Source: Actinopolyspora alba
GTDB lineage: Bacteria; Actinomycetota; Actinomycetes; Mycobacteriales; Pseudonocardiaceae
Length of the DNA stretch: 64,000 bases
Direction: 5' to 3'
Assembly (NCBI RefSeq): GCF_900112765.1
Contig: NZ_FOMZ01000004.1
Location: forward strand, 235,446 to 299,445
Shown here: piece by piece, positions 27,746-36,606 of the stretch
How positions within the stretch are numbered: position 1 is the stretch's first letter
Layout: the number at the start of each line of letters is the position of its first letter
The notes under the pieces: model-generated
Databases searched by the model: none
Told to the model about the DNA's origin: nothing
Seen by the model: only the letters and a program-made list of their open reading frames with translations
Position numbers and translations under genes: made by a program

Positions 27746-28005
27746 TTGGCGGAACCTCGCGTGCGGCTCTCGCTGCGGGGAGGCCCGACGTCGTGTAGTA
27801 ACTACCCGATGTCGGGCCTCCCCGCAGCGAGAGCCGCACGGGAGAACCCGCCGTGGTGCCGACCGCGTGCGTGGTCGGAGTGCGGCTCGCGAGGGTGGTC
27901 GGAGTTCGCCCTGCGTCGAAGCGGCGCGGCGATTTCGCGAGAAATTGACGGCCACCCCAGGCCGGACCGCCGTACCGGGGTGTCAATTTCGCGAGAAATC
28001 GAGGC
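27746..28005 (+). repeat. Composite palindromic element, copy 2 (perfect 29-bp arms)
   Basis: The long hairpin has perfect 29-bp arms at 27761-27789 and 27811-27839 around a 21-nt loop (GTCGTGTAGTAACTACCCGAT). The 18-bp hairpin cores lie at 27930-27947 and 27984-28001, 54 bp apart. Relative to copies 1 and 3 the inner part (arm end plus loop) is inverted, as if flipped by recombination between the arms. Confidence 0.88.
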
Positions 28006-28210
28006 CGCCCGATCGGGGGGTAGGCCCCCACCACCGGGGAGCCGGGACCAAGGGCGAGCGCCCGGCCCCGAGGAAGCGCCGAAACCAGGCACAGCGCCGA
28101 AACCGGGCACAGCACCGACACCGGCCCTGCCCCGGTGCCTCGTGAACCGTGGCGGATGTCGCGTCCGTCACGGTTTTCGCACGATCGGTGGTCGTTCTTC
28201 GAATGTTTTC
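28006..28210. other. Non-coding stretch before the Fur-family gene
   Basis: Contains four imperfect copies of a GCGCCGAAACC-type repeat (28076-28125: CGCCGAAACCAGGCACAG, CGCCGAAACCGGGCACAG, CACCGACACCGG). No convincing gene is seen. Confidence 0.5.
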
Positions 28211-28241
28211 TTGACTTATTCCAATCTGTGCGTGGCATACT
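28211..28241 (+). promoter_or_regulatory. Candidate promoter of the fur-kat operon
   Basis: TTGACT (28211-28216) and CATACT (28236-28241) are spaced 19 bp, 10 nt before the ATG. The surrounding TTTTCTTGACTTATTCCAATC is unusually AT-rich for this genome, as Fur-family operators are; no clean palindrome is seen. Confidence 0.5.
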
Positions 28242-28250
28242 GACGTTGCT

Positions 28251-28703
28251 ATGACATCCAGTACGACATCCGGCGGTCAGGCGGCGGACAGTACGCGGGA
28301 ACGGCTGCGCGCCGCGGGGCTGCGCGCGACGGGCCCGCGTGTGGCCGTGCTCGGTTGGCTGTCCGACAATCCGCACTCCACCGCGGACCAGGTGGCGGGT
28401 GCCGTACGGCGGACTCTCGGCTCAGTTTCCACCCAAGCCGTCTACGACGTGCTGCACGCGTGTACTTCGGCCGGGCTGTTACGCAGGATCGAACCCGCCG
28501 GGCATCCGGCCAGGTTCGAATGCCGTACCGCCGACAACCATCATCATCTGGTGTGTCGGGCATGCGGCCGCGCCGAGGACGTGGACTGCGTCCACGGTTC
28601 GGCTCCGTGCCTGGTCCCGTCGTCGACGGCTGGTTACAGCATCGACGAGGCGGAGATCGTCTTCTGGGGTCTGTGCCCCGACTGCGCGTCCGCGACCGAT
28701 TAG
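28251..28703 (+). CDS. Fur-family redox/metal repressor (CatR/FurA-like)
   Basis: A 150-residue Fur-family regulator. A winged helix region (LRAAGLRATGPRVAVLGWL ... STQAVYDVLHACTSAGLLRR) precedes the dimerisation domain. That domain has the metal-binding HHH and Cys pair (NHHHLVCRACG) and a C-terminal CPDC pair, as expected for structural zinc. It is 39 nt upstream of a catalase gene on the same strand. This is the arrangement of FurA-katG and of Streptomyces CatR-catA, where the repressor is inactivated by peroxide. Autoregulation from the promoter at 28211 is likely. Confidence 0.88.
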   Translation: MTSSTTSGGQAADSTRERLRAAGLRATGPRVAVLGWLSDNPHSTADQVAGAVRRTLGSVSTQAVYDVLHACTSAGLLRRIEPAGHPARFECRTADNHHHLVCRACGRAEDVDCVHGSAPCLVPSSTAGYSIDEAEIVFWGLCPDCASATD

Positions 28704-28742
28704 TCGACGGACATCGAAATCACCACACAAGGAGGGACGCTC

Positions 28743-30188
28743 GTGAGTTCGCCACGGCCCACGACGACCAACGCCGGTATCCCGGTGGCAAGCGATGACC
28801 ACTCGCTGACGGCGGGCACCAACGGTCCCACGCTGCTGCAGGACCACTACCTGATCGAGAAGAACGCTCAGTTCAACCGCGAGCGGGTGCCCGAGCGCGT
28901 GGTGCACGCCAAGGGCGGCGGCGCCTTCGGTTTCTTCGAGACCACCGAGGACGTCAGCCAGTACACCAAGGCCGCGCTGTTCCAGCCGGGCGTGAAGACC
29001 GAGACCCTGATCCGGTTCTCCTCGGTCGCGGGCGAGCTGGGGTCCCCCGACACCTGGCGTGACCCGCGCGGTACCGCGATCAAGTTCTACACCTCCGAGG
29101 GCAACTACGACCTCGTCGGCAACAACACCCCGGTGTTCTTCATCAGGGACGCCATCAAGTTCCCGGACTTCATCCACTCCCAGAAGCGCCGGGCCGACAA
29201 CCACCTGCGTGACCACGACATGCAGTGGGACTTCTGGAGCCAGTGCCCCGAGTCGGCACACCAGGTGACCTGGCTGATGGGCGACCGGGGCATCCCGAAG
29301 ACCTGGCGGAACATGAACCTCTACGGTTCGCACACCTACCTGTGGGAGAACGCCAGGGGCGAGAAGTTCTGGGTCAAGTACCACTTCAAGACCGACCAGG
29401 GTCACGACTTCCTCACCCAGGAGGAGGCCGACCGGCTGGCCGGTGAGGACGGTGACGCCCACATCCGTGACCTGTGGACCAGCATCAAGTCGGGCAACAA
29501 CCCGAGCTGGACGCTGTACGTGCAGGTCATGCCGTACGAGGAGGCCGCGGACTACCGGTTCAACCCGTTCGACCTCACCAAGGTGTGGCCGCACGGCGAC
29601 TACCCGCTGATCAAGGTCGGCCGGTTCGTGCTCGATCGCAACCCGGACAACTACTTCGCGCAGATCGAGCAGTCCGCCTTCGAGCCGGCGAACACGGTGC
29701 CGGGCATCGGGCTTTCCCCGGACAAGATGCTGCAGGGCCGGTCGTTCGCCTACCCGGACGCCCACCGGTACCGGATCGGCCCGAACTACATGGAGCTGCC
29801 GGTCAACCGTCCGGTCTCGGAGGTGAACTCCTACTCCAAGGACGGCCCGATGCGGTTCGGCTACGGGCAGGACCCGGTGTACGCGCCGAACTCCTACGGC
29901 GGCCCGCACGCCGACACCCGCAACGGCAGCGAGGACACCGCCAGCGGAATCGAGCAGGAGGTCATCCGCTCGGCGTACCAGCTGCACTCCGAGGACGACG
30001 ACTTCGGCCAGGCCGGGACCATGGTCCGCGAGGTCTTCAGCGACGAGGAGCGGCAGCGCTTCGTGAACAACGTGGCGGGCCACCTGTCCAAGGGCGTCAG
30101 CCAGCCGATCCTCGAGCGTGCGCTGCAGTACTGGCGCAACGTGGACAAGGACACCGGCGACAAGATCGCCGAGAAGGTCCAGGGCTGA
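28743..30188 (+). CDS. katA: Monofunctional heme catalase
   Basis: A 481-residue clade 3-type small-subunit catalase that converts hydrogen peroxide to water and oxygen. The distal His is His55 ([12 protein letters not shown]) and the distal Asn is Asn128 (NNTPVFF). The proximal heme Tyr lies in [14 protein letters not shown]. The GTG at 28743 has AAGGAGG 9 nt upstream. No signal peptide, so it is cytosolic. It is cotranscribed with the Fur-family gene. A 17-bp perfect terminator stem follows at 30270. Confidence 0.95.
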   Translation: MSSPRPTTTNAGIPVASDDHSLTAGTNGPTLLQDHYLIEKNAQFNRERVPERVVHAKGGGAFGFFETTEDVSQYTKAALFQPGVKTETLIRFSSVAGELGSPDTWRDPRGTAIKFYTSEGNYDLVGNNTPVFFIRDAIKFPDFIHSQKRRADNHLRDHDMQWDFWSQCPESAHQVTWLMGDRGIPKTWRNMNLYGSHTYLWENARGEKFWVKYHFKTDQGHDFLTQEEADRLAGEDGDAHIRDLWTSIKSGNNPSWTLYVQVMPYEEAADYRFNPFDLTKVWPHGDYPLIKVGRFVLDRNPDNYFAQIEQSAFEPANTVPGIGLSPDKMLQGRSFAYPDAHRYRIGPNYMELPVNRPVSEVNSYSKDGPMRFGYGQDPVYAPNSYGGPHADTRNGSEDTASGIEQEVIRSAYQLHSEDDDFGQAGTMVREVFSDEERQRFVNNVAGHLSKGVSQPILERALQYWRNVDKDTGDKIAEKVQG

Positions 30189-30269
30189 GCTGCTCCTCGG
30201 CAGTCCGGTGACGGTCGCCCGTCCGCCGGGCGACGTCCACCCCGACCGCTGACCGCGGCCACCACCACC

Positions 30270-30309
30270 GAATCGGGCCCGGCGACCACCGCGTCGCCGG
30301 GCCCGATTC
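30270..30309 (+). terminator. Terminator after catalase
   Basis: A perfect 17-bp inverted repeat GAATCGGGCCCGGCGAC / GTCGCCGGGCCCGATTC with the 6-nt loop CACCGC, followed by TCGTCT. Confidence 0.82.
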
Positions 30310-30389
30310 TCGTCTGGAAACCGTTGGCGCGCTGGGATCTCTCGGATGCGGCCCTGGCGCGGACCGCGTTTGGGGTAGATTGTCGCTCG

Positions 30390-31703
30390 ATGCGGAGTGA
30401 TCGTACGGTTGTCGAGCGCGACTCCCAGGGCGTCCCAACTTCTCCGGAAAATGTGAGAACGAACACGAAACGGGGAAATTCTCGGGTGATTGTCTCGCTC
30501 GGGATCATCGCGTTGTCCGTCATCGCCCTCGGTTGGGAATTCTGGGCGTGGGTCTCGGCCCAGGACTACTGGCCGGATCACGGGGTCTATCGCTGGGCCG
30601 TCGAGTCCTGGCTCAACGGCTGGGACGTGATGCCCTCCGGAGCCACCGTGACCAACGAGGATCCCCTGCCCTGGGTGTATCCCCCGTTCGCGCTGTTGCC
30701 CCTGACTCCGCTGGCCGTGCTTCCGCTCAAGGTCGACATCGCGCTGCTCTACGCGCTGAACGCGGTCGCCCTGGTCACCACCTTCTACCTCGTGTTCCGG
30801 CGGACCTGGTCCCGCGGTGATCCGCTGCTGTGCTTCGCCTTTTCCGTGGCGCTGGCAAGGATCTCACTTTTTCTCGAACCGGTTTTCGGGTGTTTCGCGC
30901 AGGGGCAGATCAATATCCTGCTCATGGGGGTTGTAGCGGCGGATTGTCTCGTGCTTAATCCGCGTTGGCCGCGAGGAATGCTGGTGGGAATCGCCGCCGC
31001 GATCAAACTCGTCCCCGGTGCTTTCTTGTTGTTCTTTCTGCTGCGCAAGAATTTCAGGGCGGCGGGCACGGTGGTGCTTACCGCGTTCCTGGCGACACTG
31101 CTCGGTTTTCTGGTGGATTTCGAGGCCTCGGTCAAGTACTGGTTCACCCAGGGGCCTGCCGCCGCGGCCTTCGGCTCACCACTGCGCAGCAACCAGACCG
31201 TACTGGCGGTGCTGAGCCGGACCGATCTCTCCGGGCTCGCGCAGGTGTCGCTGTGGGTACTGATATGCGCGGTGCTGGGGGCCGCGACCGTCTACTGTGT
31301 CCGGAACGCGTCCGGCGCGCTGGCCTTGGCGATCATCGGGCTGGTGGCGTTGTTGGTCTCACCCACTTCCTGGTCCAACCACTGGGTGTGGCTCGCCCCC
31401 GCACTGCTGTTCATGGTGCTGTACGGGTTGCGCAGCCGTAGCAAGCTCTGGTTGGCCACGGCGGTGGTCTCGGTCAGCGTGACCCACTGGGCGCCGTTCG
31501 TGGAGTTGCCGCTGAACCGGCACCTGATGCTGCATCTCCCACCGGTGGACCAGGTCCGCGCCGCCTCGTTCGTGATCCTGGGCGTGTCGTTGGTCGTGCT
31601 GACGACGTTCTCGTTGCTGCGGTCCTCCCGTGGCGTGCCGGGACGCGAACCGAGCGCTCGTTACCTCGCTTCGCTGGTTCGTACCGGAGAACGGGCCGGC
31701 TGA
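30390..31703 (+). CDS. GT87/DUF2029 polyprenol-phosphate-mannose-type transferase
   Basis: A 437-residue polytopic membrane protein of the DUF2029/GT87 family, which includes mycobacterial PimE-like mannosyltransferases. About 35 soluble residues precede the first helix (VIVSLGIIALSVIALGWEF). The outer loop shows DYWPDHGVYRWAVESWLNG and LPWVYPPFALL, typical of the family. Around ten helices follow, with FAQGQINILLMG and SPTSWSNHWVWLAPAL as further landmarks. ATG 30390 is chosen: TAGATT (30376-30381) lies 8 nt before it, suggesting a near-leaderless mRNA. A GTG at 30453 is an alternative. Sugar and acceptor unknown. It ends convergent to the ini cluster. Confidence 0.78.
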   Translation: MRSDRTVVERDSQGVPTSPENVRTNTKRGNSRVIVSLGIIALSVIALGWEFWAWVSAQDYWPDHGVYRWAVESWLNGWDVMPSGATVTNEDPLPWVYPPFALLPLTPLAVLPLKVDIALLYALNAVALVTTFYLVFRRTWSRGDPLLCFAFSVALARISLFLEPVFGCFAQGQINILLMGVVAADCLVLNPRWPRGMLVGIAAAIKLVPGAFLLFFLLRKNFRAAGTVVLTAFLATLLGFLVDFEASVKYWFTQGPAAAAFGSPLRSNQTVLAVLSRTDLSGLAQVSLWVLICAVLGAATVYCVRNASGALALAIIGLVALLVSPTSWSNHWVWLAPALLFMVLYGLRSRSKLWLATAVVSVSVTHWAPFVELPLNRHLMLHLPPVDQVRAASFVILGVSLVVLTTFSLLRSSRGVPGREPSARYLASLVRTGERAG

Positions 31704-31782
31704 CGCCGGATCGGGTGGCCCCGAGATCGGCTGCCGCCGGATCGGATGACGTCGCGCTCGCTTGACTCCTGCGAGGTCCGGG

Positions 31783-33267
31783 CTACTGCCCGACGTTCGC
31801 GGCCAGCAACCGCTCACAACTGCGCAACACCGTCCACACCGCCTCCCGGTGGTCCCGGTCGCGCAGCGGATCGGCGGCCAGCACCCGCCACCGCCGTGCG
31901 GCCTCGCCCGCGCGTTCGGCGAGATCCCGCGCCCCCGCCCGGGGCGGAGCTCCCAGCCTCGCCACCGGCTGGTCGCCGTGCGCGCCGAGCAGTCGTTCCG
32001 CCTCCTCACGGAGCCTGCCGGGCAGCGACAACTGCCCGGACCACAGTCCGGACAACACCCGCAGCTCGTCCCACTCGTGCGCGTTGCTCAGCAGGCGATC
32101 CAGCTCGCCCTGCAACTGCCTGTCCCCGGAGCGGGGATTGGCCCGCAACGCCATGTCCACCGCGAGCAGGGTCGAGCGCGCCCGCAGCGCCTCCTGACGT
32201 TCGACGAACTGCAGGTGAACCGCTTCCTGCAGCTCGCCGATCCTGCTCTCGGCGAGCAGCTGACGCCGCAGTCTGCCGTGATCGATCCCACCCGCGGCGA
32301 GAGCGGTCAGCGCGCTGTGCACCCCGAACAGTCCGAAGCGGCGCAGCAGCTCCCGCCGCGTGCCGGGCTCGACGGACTCCGGGGTCGCGGAACTCGCGAA
32401 CCGGTCGGCGGACAGCAGCAGCTCGTCCAGTTGCTCGCGGGGCAGCGCGGCCAGTCGGGACAGCGCCTCGAACTCGGACTGTCCGAGAGTGCTGCCGCCC
32501 TGCGCCAGCAGCCCGGACACCGGCAGCACGTACTGCACGAAAGTGCGGAGCTTGGGGTCGTCCCGGTACGCGTTCGCCACTCTTCCGGCCGCTTCGACGG
32601 ATTCGTGGTCACCGCCGGCCACCTCGTCCGCCCGCGACAACGCGAGGATCGTGTTGATCGGCGCGCGCCGCGCCACCCGCAGTTCGTGCACCGATTCGAG
32701 GAACTGCACGTCGATCTGCTGCGGTTGTCTGGTCAGGTAGAGCACCGAGTCGGCCTCGGAGAGGATCTGCGCCAGTGCCGACCTGCCGGTCTCCTTGACC
32801 GCGGTGGAGGCCACTCCCGGCGTCTCGATCAGGGTGATCGCCTGCAGCCCGGGGGAGGGTGACTCGATGACCAGGCGCGCCACCTCGTCCGGACGCCAGC
32901 GTTGCAGATCCCGGATGGTGGCGGGGTCGAGCTCGTCCACCGGCATGTTCCGCTGCGCGCCGTGCGGGGTGTGCACCGTGATCCTGGGTTCGGGACCGTA
33001 GCGGAACACCGTGTTGACCTGGGTGCGTTCCTCCGGGTCGGTGGGGGCGAGTTCGGCCCCGACCAGCGCGTTGATCAGCGTGGACTTGCCGGACTTCACT
33101 CGCCCGGTCACCGCCATGCGCAGCGGTTCGGAGAGCCGCTCCAGCCGGGTCCGCAGCCAACCCGCCGTGCGGGGGTCGTCCCGGTAGAAGGTCATGGTCC
33201 GCAGCAGCAGCTCCCTGGCCTGGGAGAGCAGCGCGGTGGTCGGGCCGGTGTCGTGTGCCGTGGTCAT
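31783..33267 (-). CDS. iniC: Dynamin-like GTPase, IniC-like
   Basis: A 494-residue GTPase of the bacterial dynamin group, matching mycobacterial IniC (about 493 aa) in size and position. The P-loop is GRVKSGKST near residue 55, the switch/G3 region reads IETPGVAST (Glu instead of Asp in DxPG), and G4 is degenerate (SRADE). The C-terminal half is helical, as expected of a stalk. No membrane helix is seen, unlike the partner. The ATG overlaps the iniA-like stop by 4 nt (ATGA), so the two are translated together. Such pairs remodel or repair membranes; in mycobacteria they are induced by cell-wall inhibitors. Confidence 0.82.
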   Translation of the reverse strand: MTTAHDTGPTTALLSQARELLLRTMTFYRDDPRTAGWLRTRLERLSEPLRMAVTGRVKSGKSTLINALVGAELAPTDPEERTQVNTVFRYGPEPRITVHTPHGAQRNMPVDELDPATIRDLQRWRPDEVARLVIESPSPGLQAITLIETPGVASTAVKETGRSALAQILSEADSVLYLTRQPQQIDVQFLESVHELRVARRAPINTILALSRADEVAGGDHESVEAAGRVANAYRDDPKLRTFVQYVLPVSGLLAQGGSTLGQSEFEALSRLAALPREQLDELLLSADRFASSATPESVEPGTRRELLRRFGLFGVHSALTALAAGGIDHGRLRRQLLAESRIGELQEAVHLQFVERQEALRARSTLLAVDMALRANPRSGDRQLQGELDRLLSNAHEWDELRVLSGLWSGQLSLPGRLREEAERLLGAHGDQPVARLGAPPRAGARDLAERAGEAARRWRVLAADPLRDRDHREAVWTVLRSCERLLAANVGQ

Positions 33268-35120
33268 GCGGCCGCTATCCGGTTGGACGTCAGCGATCCC
33301 GCCCGTTTGCGCAGCGCGCCGAGCTCCTCCAGCTTCTTCTTGATCTCCCTGGCCCGGGCGTCGCGCTCCACCGCGCTCTGTTCGGCCATCCGTTTGGTCT
33401 CCTGGATAGAGCGGCTGATCCGGATCTGTGCCTGTTCGGTGATCCGGTTGCAGTGGTCGTGCAGCGTCTGGTGCGTGTTCCGGATGGCGTCGCGGGCCTC
33501 CTTGTTCACCTGGAAGACCACGTGCTCGACATAGCGCTGCACCGCTGCGCGCGCCTCGGTCTGCCTGCGTTTGAGCCGCGTGTCCTTCTCCTCGTTGAGG
33601 CTCTTGCTGCCCAGCAGCAGTCCCGCGGAGATGGAGATCACGTTCATCAGCGGCAGCCCGGCCATGCTCGTCATCAGGCCGAACATCAGCACCCCGCCGT
33701 AAGAACCGCGCAGTCCGGTCAGCATCTGGTCCCTGCGCGGGTAGCCCGCGTTCTTCGGTGCCTTCGGGGCGGGCACTCGTGACAGCGGGTCCGGGACGGG
33801 GATGGCTTCGCTGCTCGGCAGCGTCCGCACCTGCTCCCGCAGCAGTTCGTCGGCCACCTGCTCGGTGATCCGCTCCCGCCGTCGGTCCAGCCAGTCGAAG
33901 GTCTCGGCGATCGCCGTGTTCAGGCTGTCACGGAGCCATGCCTCGAACTCGTCCCAGTTGGTGTTCGGGTCGGCCTCGTCCAGGGTCTCGTTCGCCTGGT
34001 GCAGTACCGCCCAGCTTCGTTCCCGGAAGTCGTACTCGATGTCGGAGTAGAGCTCCTGCACCCCGTCGGACAGGGTTTTCTGCCAGCGCCCGGACAGTCG
34101 TTTGAGGTCCTCGGCACGACGTTGTGCCGTTTCCAGTTCCAGCAGCGTCTCGGTGGCGGTGCGCGGGCTCTGGTTGCCGAGTTCCTCCCGCAGCTCGCCG
34201 GTGATCGTGTCGATCGAGTCCGTGACGTTGTGGGCGACCAGCTTGCGGGTCAGCTGTTCGTGCGCCCCGGCCATCTCCTTGCGCAGGTAGTCCAGCAGCG
34301 CGGGAAACCCGGACTCGGTGTTGAGGTCCTTGCTCTTGTCACGGGTTGCCAGTGCGCGGATGCGGGCCGACACGGGGAAGATCCTGCCCGCGATGCCCGC
34401 GTTGGACAGGTGCTTGCGGTTGAGCTCGACGATGTGCCGCCACTCCGGCACCACGTCGGTCTTGGGCTGGACCAGCGCCACGTTGGGGCACAACGCGGTC
34501 GCGCGTCGCAGGAAGTTCAACTCGTTGGTGGTCAGTTCCTGGGTGGCGTCGGAGACCATGAGCAGCGCGTCGGCTTCGGCGACCGCTTCCTCGGTGACCG
34601 AGCCCAACGAGTTGGTGACTCCACCCACGGCGGGCGTGTCCATCAGCGCGAGTCCGTTCTCCAGCAGGGCGCGGGGGACTCCGACCTCGGTTCGGTTCAC
34701 CCGGTGGCCCGCCACAAGCGCGCGTTCCAGTTCCTCGCCCAGTGACTCGATGGGTACTCGGGAGCGGTTACCGCCCACCGGGCTCCGCGTCGTCTCCTGC
34801 TCGACGAGCTGCGCCGTGGGTTCGTCCGAGTGCCTCACCAGGCTGGGCACGCTCGTGCTGACGTTCTCACCGCTGCCGCACACCGGGGCGTTGACCAGCG
34901 AGTTGATCAGCTCGCTCTTGCCCTGGTCGGGCTCGCCCACCACAAGGACGAGCTGGTCGGGATCGAGCACCCGGTTGCGGATCCGCCGTAGTCGGTTTCC
35001 CAGATCCGTTCGTCCGGCTTCGGCGCATTCCGCTTCCGCGCTGTCGAGGAGTTCCACGAGTGCCGTTTCGATCACGATGGGATTGTGCACGTGCACACGA
35101 TCGGAGGTGAAGGCGGACAA
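33264..35120 (-). CDS. iniA: Dynamin-like GTPase, IniA-like
   Basis: A 618-residue dynamin-like protein comparable to IniA (640 aa), which mediates membrane fission in mycobacteria. The P-loop is GEPDQGKSELINSLV, G3 DTPAVGG and G4 PKTD. A long helical stalk follows, with a hydrophobic hairpin near residues 475-515 (GVLMFGLMTSMAGLPLMNVISIS) that would insert in the membrane, then a basic coiled C-terminal helix. The start is uncertain: TTG 35120 is given, but GTG 35096, 35090 or 35075 are equally possible and none has a clear SD. It is separated from iniB by two strong hairpins. Confidence 0.85.
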   Translation of the reverse strand: MSAFTSDRVHVHNPIVIETALVELLDSAEAECAEAGRTDLGNRLRRIRNRVLDPDQLVLVVGEPDQGKSELINSLVNAPVCGSGENVSTSVPSLVRHSDEPTAQLVEQETTRSPVGGNRSRVPIESLGEELERALVAGHRVNRTEVGVPRALLENGLALMDTPAVGGVTNSLGSVTEEAVAEADALLMVSDATQELTTNELNFLRRATALCPNVALVQPKTDVVPEWRHIVELNRKHLSNAGIAGRIFPVSARIRALATRDKSKDLNTESGFPALLDYLRKEMAGAHEQLTRKLVAHNVTDSIDTITGELREELGNQSPRTATETLLELETAQRRAEDLKRLSGRWQKTLSDGVQELYSDIEYDFRERSWAVLHQANETLDEADPNTNWDEFEAWLRDSLNTAIAETFDWLDRRRERITEQVADELLREQVRTLPSSEAIPVPDPLSRVPAPKAPKNAGYPRRDQMLTGLRGSYGGVLMFGLMTSMAGLPLMNVISISAGLLLGSKSLNEEKDTRLKRRQTEARAAVQRYVEHVVFQVNKEARDAIRNTHQTLHDHCNRITEQAQIRISRSIQETKRMAEQSAVERDARAREIKKKLEELGALRKRAGSLTSNRIAAA

Positions 35121-35160
35121 CGTAGTCGTGTCGGTCCGTGCGTTACCCGGGGAGCGGAAT

Positions 35161-35236
35161 CGCCGCCGCGAAGCGCGGACGCGGCGGCGATCGAGCCACC
35201 GGGGATCCGTGGAGAGAGGGGCATACGGATCCCCGG
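35161..35236 (-). terminator. Twin hairpins between iniB-like and iniA-like genes
   Basis: Two adjacent inverted repeats: CGCCGCCGCG / CGCGGCGGCG within 35161-35189, and CCGGGGATCCGT / ACGGATCCCCGG within 35199-35236. They lie in the 199-nt gap inside the presumed operon. They could reduce read-through to iniA or protect the 3' end of the iniB mRNA. Confidence 0.6.
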
Positions 35237-35319
35237 CGTGTCCGCCCGCTCAGGTAAGAGCACGTTCGACGGCAGTGCCGTCGTGTCGCACGGGCGCCGT
35301 GGTCATCGGCGCCGTCGCG

Positions 35320-36291
35320 TCACAGCAGGTCGAGCGGCAGGTCCGAGGTGACGCCCCCGACGACGTCCTCGGCCTGGCCCACGGTGTCGCCGACAGTGCC
35401 CGTGGCGCCGTCCAGAGTGCCCGCGGCACCCTCGGAGGCCATCCCGCCGGTGGCGTCACCGGCCACGCCCTCGACCGTGCTGGTCACGTCGTCGACCGGG
35501 AGGTCGCCCGCGGTGTCCAGCGCGGTGTCGGCGGCGCCCACGGCCACGTCGACACCGGTGTCCACGGTGCCGTCCACCGTGTCGGTGGCCTCGCCGACCG
35601 CGCCGTTGGCGGTGCCACCGACCGTGTTCACCGTGTTGTCAACGGTGTCGCCCACGCCGCCGACGGTGTTGCCGACCGCGCCGACGGTGTTGCCCACGGC
35701 ACCGACAGCGTTGCCCGCGACCTCGTTGCCGCTGGCGACGTCGTTGCCGCTGACGACGTCGTGCACGTTGACCAGGTTCTGCGAGTCCTGGTTGTCGATG
35801 TCGACGTTGGTCTCGGTCGTGTTGTTCTGCTCCATCTCCCTGTCGACGTCGCCGTCGGAGGAGTAGTTCGGCGTCGAGGAGAGGTTGCCCAACAGGCTCA
35901 TGTTCGTATCCGTCGCTTCCTGCGGCTCTGGAACTTGTGCGGGATCGAGTTGGTTGATCGCGACGTGCTGCGTGCTCGCGGCGAACGTGTCGATGCCGGG
36001 TTGCACCGTGCGTCCGTAGTCGGTCACGAGCTCGGCGGGTGCGTAGTCCAGCACCAGCGACGAGGCGTGCAGCACCTGTGTCGCGTTCAGTTCTCCGAGT
36101 CCGGCACTCTCCAGCGCGCCACGTGGATCGGCGTCGAAAGCCGAACGCGCTTCCGGATTGCCGACCAGACGTGTCAGGAATTCCTGCAGTGTCGGTTGTT
36201 CCGGCGTGGCCGTTGTTCGAGTGTCCGTCCCCGAGGTGGATAACCGGGCACCGTCTCGCCCGTCGGCCTGCTCCGGCTGTGCGTTCGGCAT
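35320..36291 (-). CDS. iniB: IniB-like protein with Gly/Val/Thr repeats
   Basis: A 323-residue protein with the N-terminal IniB domain at about residues 32-80: LQEFLTRLVGNPEARSAF, then DPRGALESAGLGELNATQV. A polar middle part is followed from about residue 170 by low-complexity repeats of the GAVGNTVGAVGNTVGGVGDT type, acidic overall, predicted as a beta-roll or disordered region. Mycobacterial IniB has the same plan with a Gly-rich tail. There is no signal peptide. The ATG at 36291 has AGGAGA about 9 nt upstream. It heads the iniBAC-like operon and is divergent from the Hsp70-like gene. Molecular function unknown in any organism as far as I know. Confidence 0.82.
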   Translation of the reverse strand: MPNAQPEQADGRDGARLSTSGTDTRTTATPEQPTLQEFLTRLVGNPEARSAFDADPRGALESAGLGELNATQVLHASSLVLDYAPAELVTDYGRTVQPGIDTFAASTQHVAINQLDPAQVPEPQEATDTNMSLLGNLSSTPNYSSDGDVDREMEQNNTTETNVDIDNQDSQNLVNVHDVVSGNDVASGNEVAGNAVGAVGNTVGAVGNTVGGVGDTVDNTVNTVGGTANGAVGEATDTVDGTVDTGVDVAVGAADTALDTAGDLPVDDVTSTVEGVAGDATGGMASEGAAGTLDGATGTVGDTVGQAEDVVGGVTSDLPLDLL

Positions 36292-36412
36292 CGCTGGCGT
36301 TCTCCTGAACTCAAGCCGTAGGTCTTCTCAAGCCGGGCGAGGGAATCGGTGTCCCCGCTCCTGATTGAAGAAGCTACGTGGCTGGCGGCCCCCACCCATC
36401 GGGAGCCACTCC

Positions 36413-36463
36413 TAGTTATTGATGAACCTGTTAGGGGGACTTTGATGTGTCACTCGTTAGGGG
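36413..36463 (-). promoter_or_regulatory. Candidate iniB promoter and IniR boxes
   Basis: On the minus strand, two direct copies of CCCCTAAC (36456-36463 and 36430-36437) start 26 bp apart, and a -10-like TAACTA lies at 36413-36418. The nearer box would overlap the -35 position, as activator sites of MalT-type regulators do. The neighbouring GGGGATCAATGG on the plus strand is loosely like the E. coli MalT box GGGGAKGAGG. Confidence 0.45.
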
Positions 36464-36547
36464 ATCAATGGAGCGGGTCACATCTTTGCGTAATCGAGTC
36501 CACGCTAGGTTGGACTGGCGGGCTTACCGTACGAACCCCGCGCGATC

Positions 36548-36573
36548 GCCCTGTGGCAAAGCCCTGTGGCAAA
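36548..36573. repeat. Tandem 13-bp repeat upstream of the Hsp70-like gene
   Basis: GCCCTGTGGCAAA occurs twice head to tail at 36548-36560 and 36561-36573, ending 33 nt before the Hsp70-like ATG, so it probably lies in the 5' untranslated region or promoter. Confidence 0.75.
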
Positions 36574-36606
36574 GCAAGTCCAACCAGGTAGGCCGGAAGG
36601 GATGGC

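Noticed and set aside
28479-30581. 700-residue open frame on the minus strand over catalase
   Set aside because: It is antisense to a well-supported catalase gene, and its His/Val/Arg/Leu-rich composition is that of the complementary frame of a high-GC gene. No motif or SD.
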